Positions 40,104 to 41,163 of a DNA stretch of 41,163 bases are shown here, one piece after another. Both the position numbers and the translations under genes were made by a program. This DNA comes from Akkermansiaceae bacterium (lineage in GTDB: Bacteria; Verrucomicrobiota; Verrucomicrobiia; Verrucomicrobiales; Akkermansiaceae), in the NCBI GenBank assembly GCA_029252325.1, contig JAQXBQ010000200.1, positions 1 through 41,163 of the forward strand. Reading direction: 5' to 3'. Under the pieces are notes generated by a model. That model saw nothing but the letters and a program-made list of their open reading frames with translations. It did not search any database and was not told the DNA's origin. The first letter of the stretch is position 1; each line of letters starts with the position of its first letter.

Positions 40104-41072
40104 ATGAAAAAACTAATACTCGCCAGCCTCCTACTGGTAACAAACCTCACATTCTCCAATGCCGACACACAGCAATGGATGACCGACTTCAAGGCTGCAA
40201 AGCAAAAAGCCGCTGCAGAAAATAAAGACATGTTGGTCAACTTCACCGGATCGGACTGGTGTGGCTGGTGTATCAAGCTTGTCGATGAGGTTTTCAAATA
40301 CGACAGCTTCAAGCAAGGCGTCGCCGATAAATTTGTTCTCGTTGAGATTGATTTCCCCCAGGACAAATCAAAACTCGATGCCGCCACTCAGCAACAAAAC
40401 GAAATTCTGAAAGGAGAATACTCCATTCAGGGATTTCCCACAATACTGCTACTTGATTCGGAAGGCCTCCCATACGCCCAAACAGGCTACCAAGCTGGCG
40501 GACCAGAAAAATACCTTGTCCACCTCGATGAGCTGCGTGCCATAAAAGAAAAACGTAATCGCGCCATTGAAGACGCCAATAAACTAGAAGGCACTGAAAG
40601 TGCAGCAGCATTAATTACCGCTATTGAGATGATTCCAGAGGGTCAGCAAAACCATTACAGTGACACTATCAAGCAAATCGCAGAGCTTGACCCTGATGAC
40701 CAAACCGGATTCTTAGCTGCTCAGGCTAAAAAAAGTGCAGAGAAAGAACTCCAGAATAAGATCATGACTGCTATGAAATCAGGGAAAACAGATGGGATTT
40801 CTGCCTTGGTTGATCAATTCATCACAGATTACAAGATTGTCGGAGAACAAAAACAGAACCTACTCTCAGCGAAAATAAACCCACTACTAGCTTCACAAAA
40901 ATTTGATGCTGTTGCCCAAGTCATTAACGAGATTATCGCTATCGATTCTGATACAAGAATGGGGAAAATTGCCACCAAATTTCTTCCTCGTTTAAAAACA
41001 ATCCGCGAGCAGGCAGCCAAGCCCAGAGTAAACCCCCCACACGGACAACCTGGTCACATTCACAATGAATAA
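40104..41072 (+). CDS. Secreted thioredoxin-family protein
   Basis: Signal peptide MKKLILASLLLVTNLTFSNA; NFTGSDWCGWCIKLVDEVF; YSIQGFPTILLLDSEG. Confidence 0.88.
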   Translation: MKKLILASLLLVTNLTFSNADTQQWMTDFKAAKQKAAAENKDMLVNFTGSDWCGWCIKLVDEVFKYDSFKQGVADKFVLVEIDFPQDKSKLDAATQQQNEILKGEYSIQGFPTILLLDSEGLPYAQTGYQAGGPEKYLVHLDELRAIKEKRNRAIEDANKLEGTESAAALITAIEMIPEGQQNHYSDTIKQIAELDPDDQTGFLAAQAKKSAEKELQNKIMTAMKSGKTDGISALVDQFITDYKIVGEQKQNLLSAKINPLLASQKFDAVAQVINEIIAIDSDTRMGKIATKFLPRLKTIREQAAKPRVNPPHGQPGHIHNE

Positions 41073-41125
41073 GCGAACGCAGGTGATTTCTACAGGTCAC
41101 CTCTACAGCCATTAACTTTCAACAT

Positions 41126-41160
41126 ACGCGTCAGCATATTTCCTGCTGGCGCGTTTTTTA
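41126..41160 (+). terminator. Rho-independent terminator
   Basis: ACGCGTCAGCA-tatttcc-TGCTGGCGCGTTTTTT: 11-bp stem with one T-G pair, followed by a T-run. Confidence 0.9.
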
Positions 41161-41163
41161 TTC

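Overview
The window looks like a chromosomal segment from a Verrucomicrobia-like (PVC) bacterium. This lineage guess comes from the domain repertoire (SHD1, GYF_2, YdjY-like, Lys-rich DksA/TraR), not from a search. It is densely packed with mostly housekeeping genes on both strands. Clear calls are nagA, pgsA, gnd, a LOG-family gene, trpD, recQ, pgi, carA, purA, pdxH, a pilB/gspE-pilC/gspF pair, folE2, rpsR, rpmG, a dksA/traR-like gene, yqgE, trkH-trkA, trxB, obgE, rpsP, an ABC exporter, mutT-type NUDIX, opcA-zwf and a DNA polymerase III delta-prime-like gene. rpmG is absent from the supplied ORF track because it is too short; I found it by hand. I saw no CRISPR array, prophage, transposon, rRNA or tRNA. 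The most interesting locus is about 18.5-20.9 kb. There a Lys-rich-tailed DksA/TraR-like gene that keeps only two of the four zinc-finger cysteines is followed on the same strand by rpmG and rpsR, both lacking the zinc-ribbon cysteine pairs, and then by folE2 (GTP cyclohydrolase IB). A strong terminator/attenuator-like hairpin sits directly before folE2, and a palindrome lies upstream of the dksA-like gene. The layout recalls zinc-sparing (Zur-type) gene sets, but regulation by zinc is inference only. Secondary items are a thioredoxin-like/SHD1 lipoprotein, a secreted YdjY-like + terpenoid-toroid pair, a GYF_2 + PH-like protein, an ABC exporter with an uncharacterised third gene, and an HTH-MBL fusion almost abutting a divergent NUDIX gene. 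I did not find convincing evidence of a wholly new defence or mobile system.
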